Source of the DNA: Alphaproteobacteria bacterium
GTDB taxonomy: Bacteria > Pseudomonadota > Alphaproteobacteria > Micropepsales > Micropepsaceae
NCBI GenBank assembly: GCA_016124385.1
Contig: WGNU01000001.1
Coordinates: 62,001 to 126,000 of the forward strand
Reading direction: 5' to 3'
Length of the DNA: 64,000 nt
Below, piece after piece: positions 63,194 through 64,000 of this stretch. The position numbers and the translations under genes are program-made. How positions within the stretch are numbered: the first letter of the stretch is position 1; every line of letters starts with the position of its first letter. The notes under the pieces are model-generated. The model was not told where the DNA came from and made no database searches. It was given only the letters and a program-made list of their open reading frames with translations.

Positions 63194-64000
63194 TCACTCC
63201 GCGAGCTTGAGACGGTTGGCGATATTGTTGCGCTGCATGTTCGAAGAACCGCCCACGATCGGCAGCGAGATCGCGTCGCGCACATAACGTTCCATGTCCA
63301 TGGAATCCGAAAGCCCGTAGGCGCCGACGACCTTCTGGCAGATCAGCGTCACCTCGGCCGCGCCCTCGCAGCAAAAGAGCTTGGCCATGGAGCTCTCGAC
63401 CGCACACGGACGGTTCTCCGTCGCGAGCCAGGCCGCGTGCATCAGCATGTGGCGCATGGCCTGCGTCTTCGTTTTCGCATCGACCAGCATGTGCCGGACG
63501 GCCTGATGTTCACCGATCACGCGGCCGAATTGGCGCCGCTCCTCGGCATAGGCCCAGGCATCGGCGACGGCCGCTTCCGCCAAACCGAGCGCGACGGCCG
63601 ACAGCTCGAGCTTTTCAACCTCGAGCGCGCGCGTCGCCAATTGCCGCCAGCCCCGGTTCCACATCTCCGGCCCGCCGAGAATATGCCCTTCGGGCACCTC
63701 GACATCGTCGAAGAAGACATCGTTCGTTTCGACGCCCCGGATGCCCAGATGCCCGAGCGGCGTGATCGTCACGCCCTTCTCGCTGGGCGGAATGAGAAGG
63801 ATTGTCAGGTTCTTGTAACGGTCCTCAGCCGGGCCCGAGCGCGCGAGGCAGAAGATGTAGTCCGCGATATGCGCGCCCGTGCACCAGCGCTTCGTGCCGT
63901 TGACGATGAGGCGATTTCCCTCCCGCCGAACGGTCGTCTCGACGCTCGCGAGATCGCCGCCGACATTGGGTTCGGAAAGTCCATAGGCGAAAAGGAGCTG
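63194..64000 (-). CDS. Acyl-CoA dehydrogenase family protein, C-terminal part (5' end outside window)
   Basis: The last 268 residues are present, reading on the minus strand from the right edge. The part visible begins QLLFAYGLSEPNVGGD, in the FAD-binding motif YGLTEP-like region, and continues with the beta domain NGTKRWCTGAHIADY and LGIRGVETNDVFFDDVEVP. The C-terminal helical domain has ERRQFGRVIGEHQAVRHMLVD and MDMERYVRDAISLPIVGGSSNMQRN. This is a standard acyl-CoA dehydrogenase and lies 4 nt before the 62035 gene. The N-terminal half lies beyond the window. Confidence 0.95.
   Translation of the reverse strand, partial: QLLFAYGLSEPNVGGDLASVETTVRREGNRLIVNGTKRWCTGAHIADYIFCLARSGPAEDRYKNLTILLIPPSEKGVTITPLGHLGIRGVETNDVFFDDVEVPEGHILGGPEMWNRGWRQLATRALEVEKLELSAVALGLAEAAVADAWAYAEERRQFGRVIGEHQAVRHMLVDAKTKTQAMRHMLMHAAWLATENRPCAVESSMAKLFCCEGAAEVTLICQKVVGAYGLSDSMDMERYVRDAISLPIVGGSSNMQRNNIANRLKLAE

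Overview
This window looks like the chromosome of a high-GC alphaproteobacterium, most likely in or near the Hyphomicrobiales (Rhizobiales). The evidence is gene content and order: ftsY, yciB and ccmGDCBA lie beside acnA followed by a DUF1223 gene. DUF2794, IalB-type and COQ4-type proteins and an ECF sigma/ChrR pair are also typical of this group. A complete ectABCD cluster indicates a salt-stressed or osmotically variable habitat. I cannot name the genus from the sequence alone.

Layout. 1-10 kb: end of ftsY, yciB, a NUDIX hydrolase, a MarR regulator, the cytochrome c maturation operon ccmABCDG (minus strand), an enoyl-CoA hydratase (ECH) family gene, aconitase and a DUF1223 thioredoxin-like protein. 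10-15.3 kb: a Gld-type ABC exporter operon (ATPase, permease, GldG-like, DUF4340) and an EctR-like MarR regulator. 15.4-21.6 kb: ectABCD plus a coupled MFS/sodium-solute symporter pair, behind an AT-rich promoter region with two palindromes. 21.6-32.6 kb: COQ4 with its TetR regulator, arylamine N-acetyltransferase, an SDR gene preceded by a possible structured RNA with an intrinsic terminator, O-methyltransferase, AmtB, Ada, DUF2794, a TPR protein, a Bax-inhibitor-1 protein with a leader hairpin, ThpR and a DUF4189 protein.

32.8-48.8 kb: an alkaline-phosphatase-superfamily protein, sirtuin deacylase, a membrane-anchored receiver-like protein, a minimal metallopeptidase, PhhB, an MBL hydrolase, an HxlR/carboxymuconolactone-decarboxylase-like pair with an operator-like palindrome, thioesterase, SDR and ECH genes, a LysR regulator divergent from a 43-codon gene with its own terminator, a quinone oxidoreductase, the sigma/ChrR pair, an IalB protein, another ECH and rlmN. 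48.9-58.9 kb: argG, a low-GC insert with an unrecognised gene and a DUF2188 gene, a frameshifted SMP-30 gene, a chemoreceptor, a radical SAM plus GT25 pair, DUF2061, folD-yggU-yggT and tRNA-Ala(CGC). 58.9-64 kb: a secreted protein and a catabolic operon (SDR, ECH, TauD/TfdA-like dioxygenase, two acyl-CoA-dehydrogenase-type flavoproteins; the last runs off the window).

Working together: the ect genes make ectoine and 5-hydroxyectoine from aspartate semialdehyde, and the coupled transporters may move them. The ccm genes load heme onto c-type cytochromes, while COQ4 serves the quinone pool. The sigma/ChrR pair probably answers photo-oxidative or peroxide stress. Parts that known families do not fully explain are the low-GC insert, the terminator-ended RNA before the SDR gene, the 43-codon gene, the sirtuin/receiver overlap and the radical SAM/GT25 pair.
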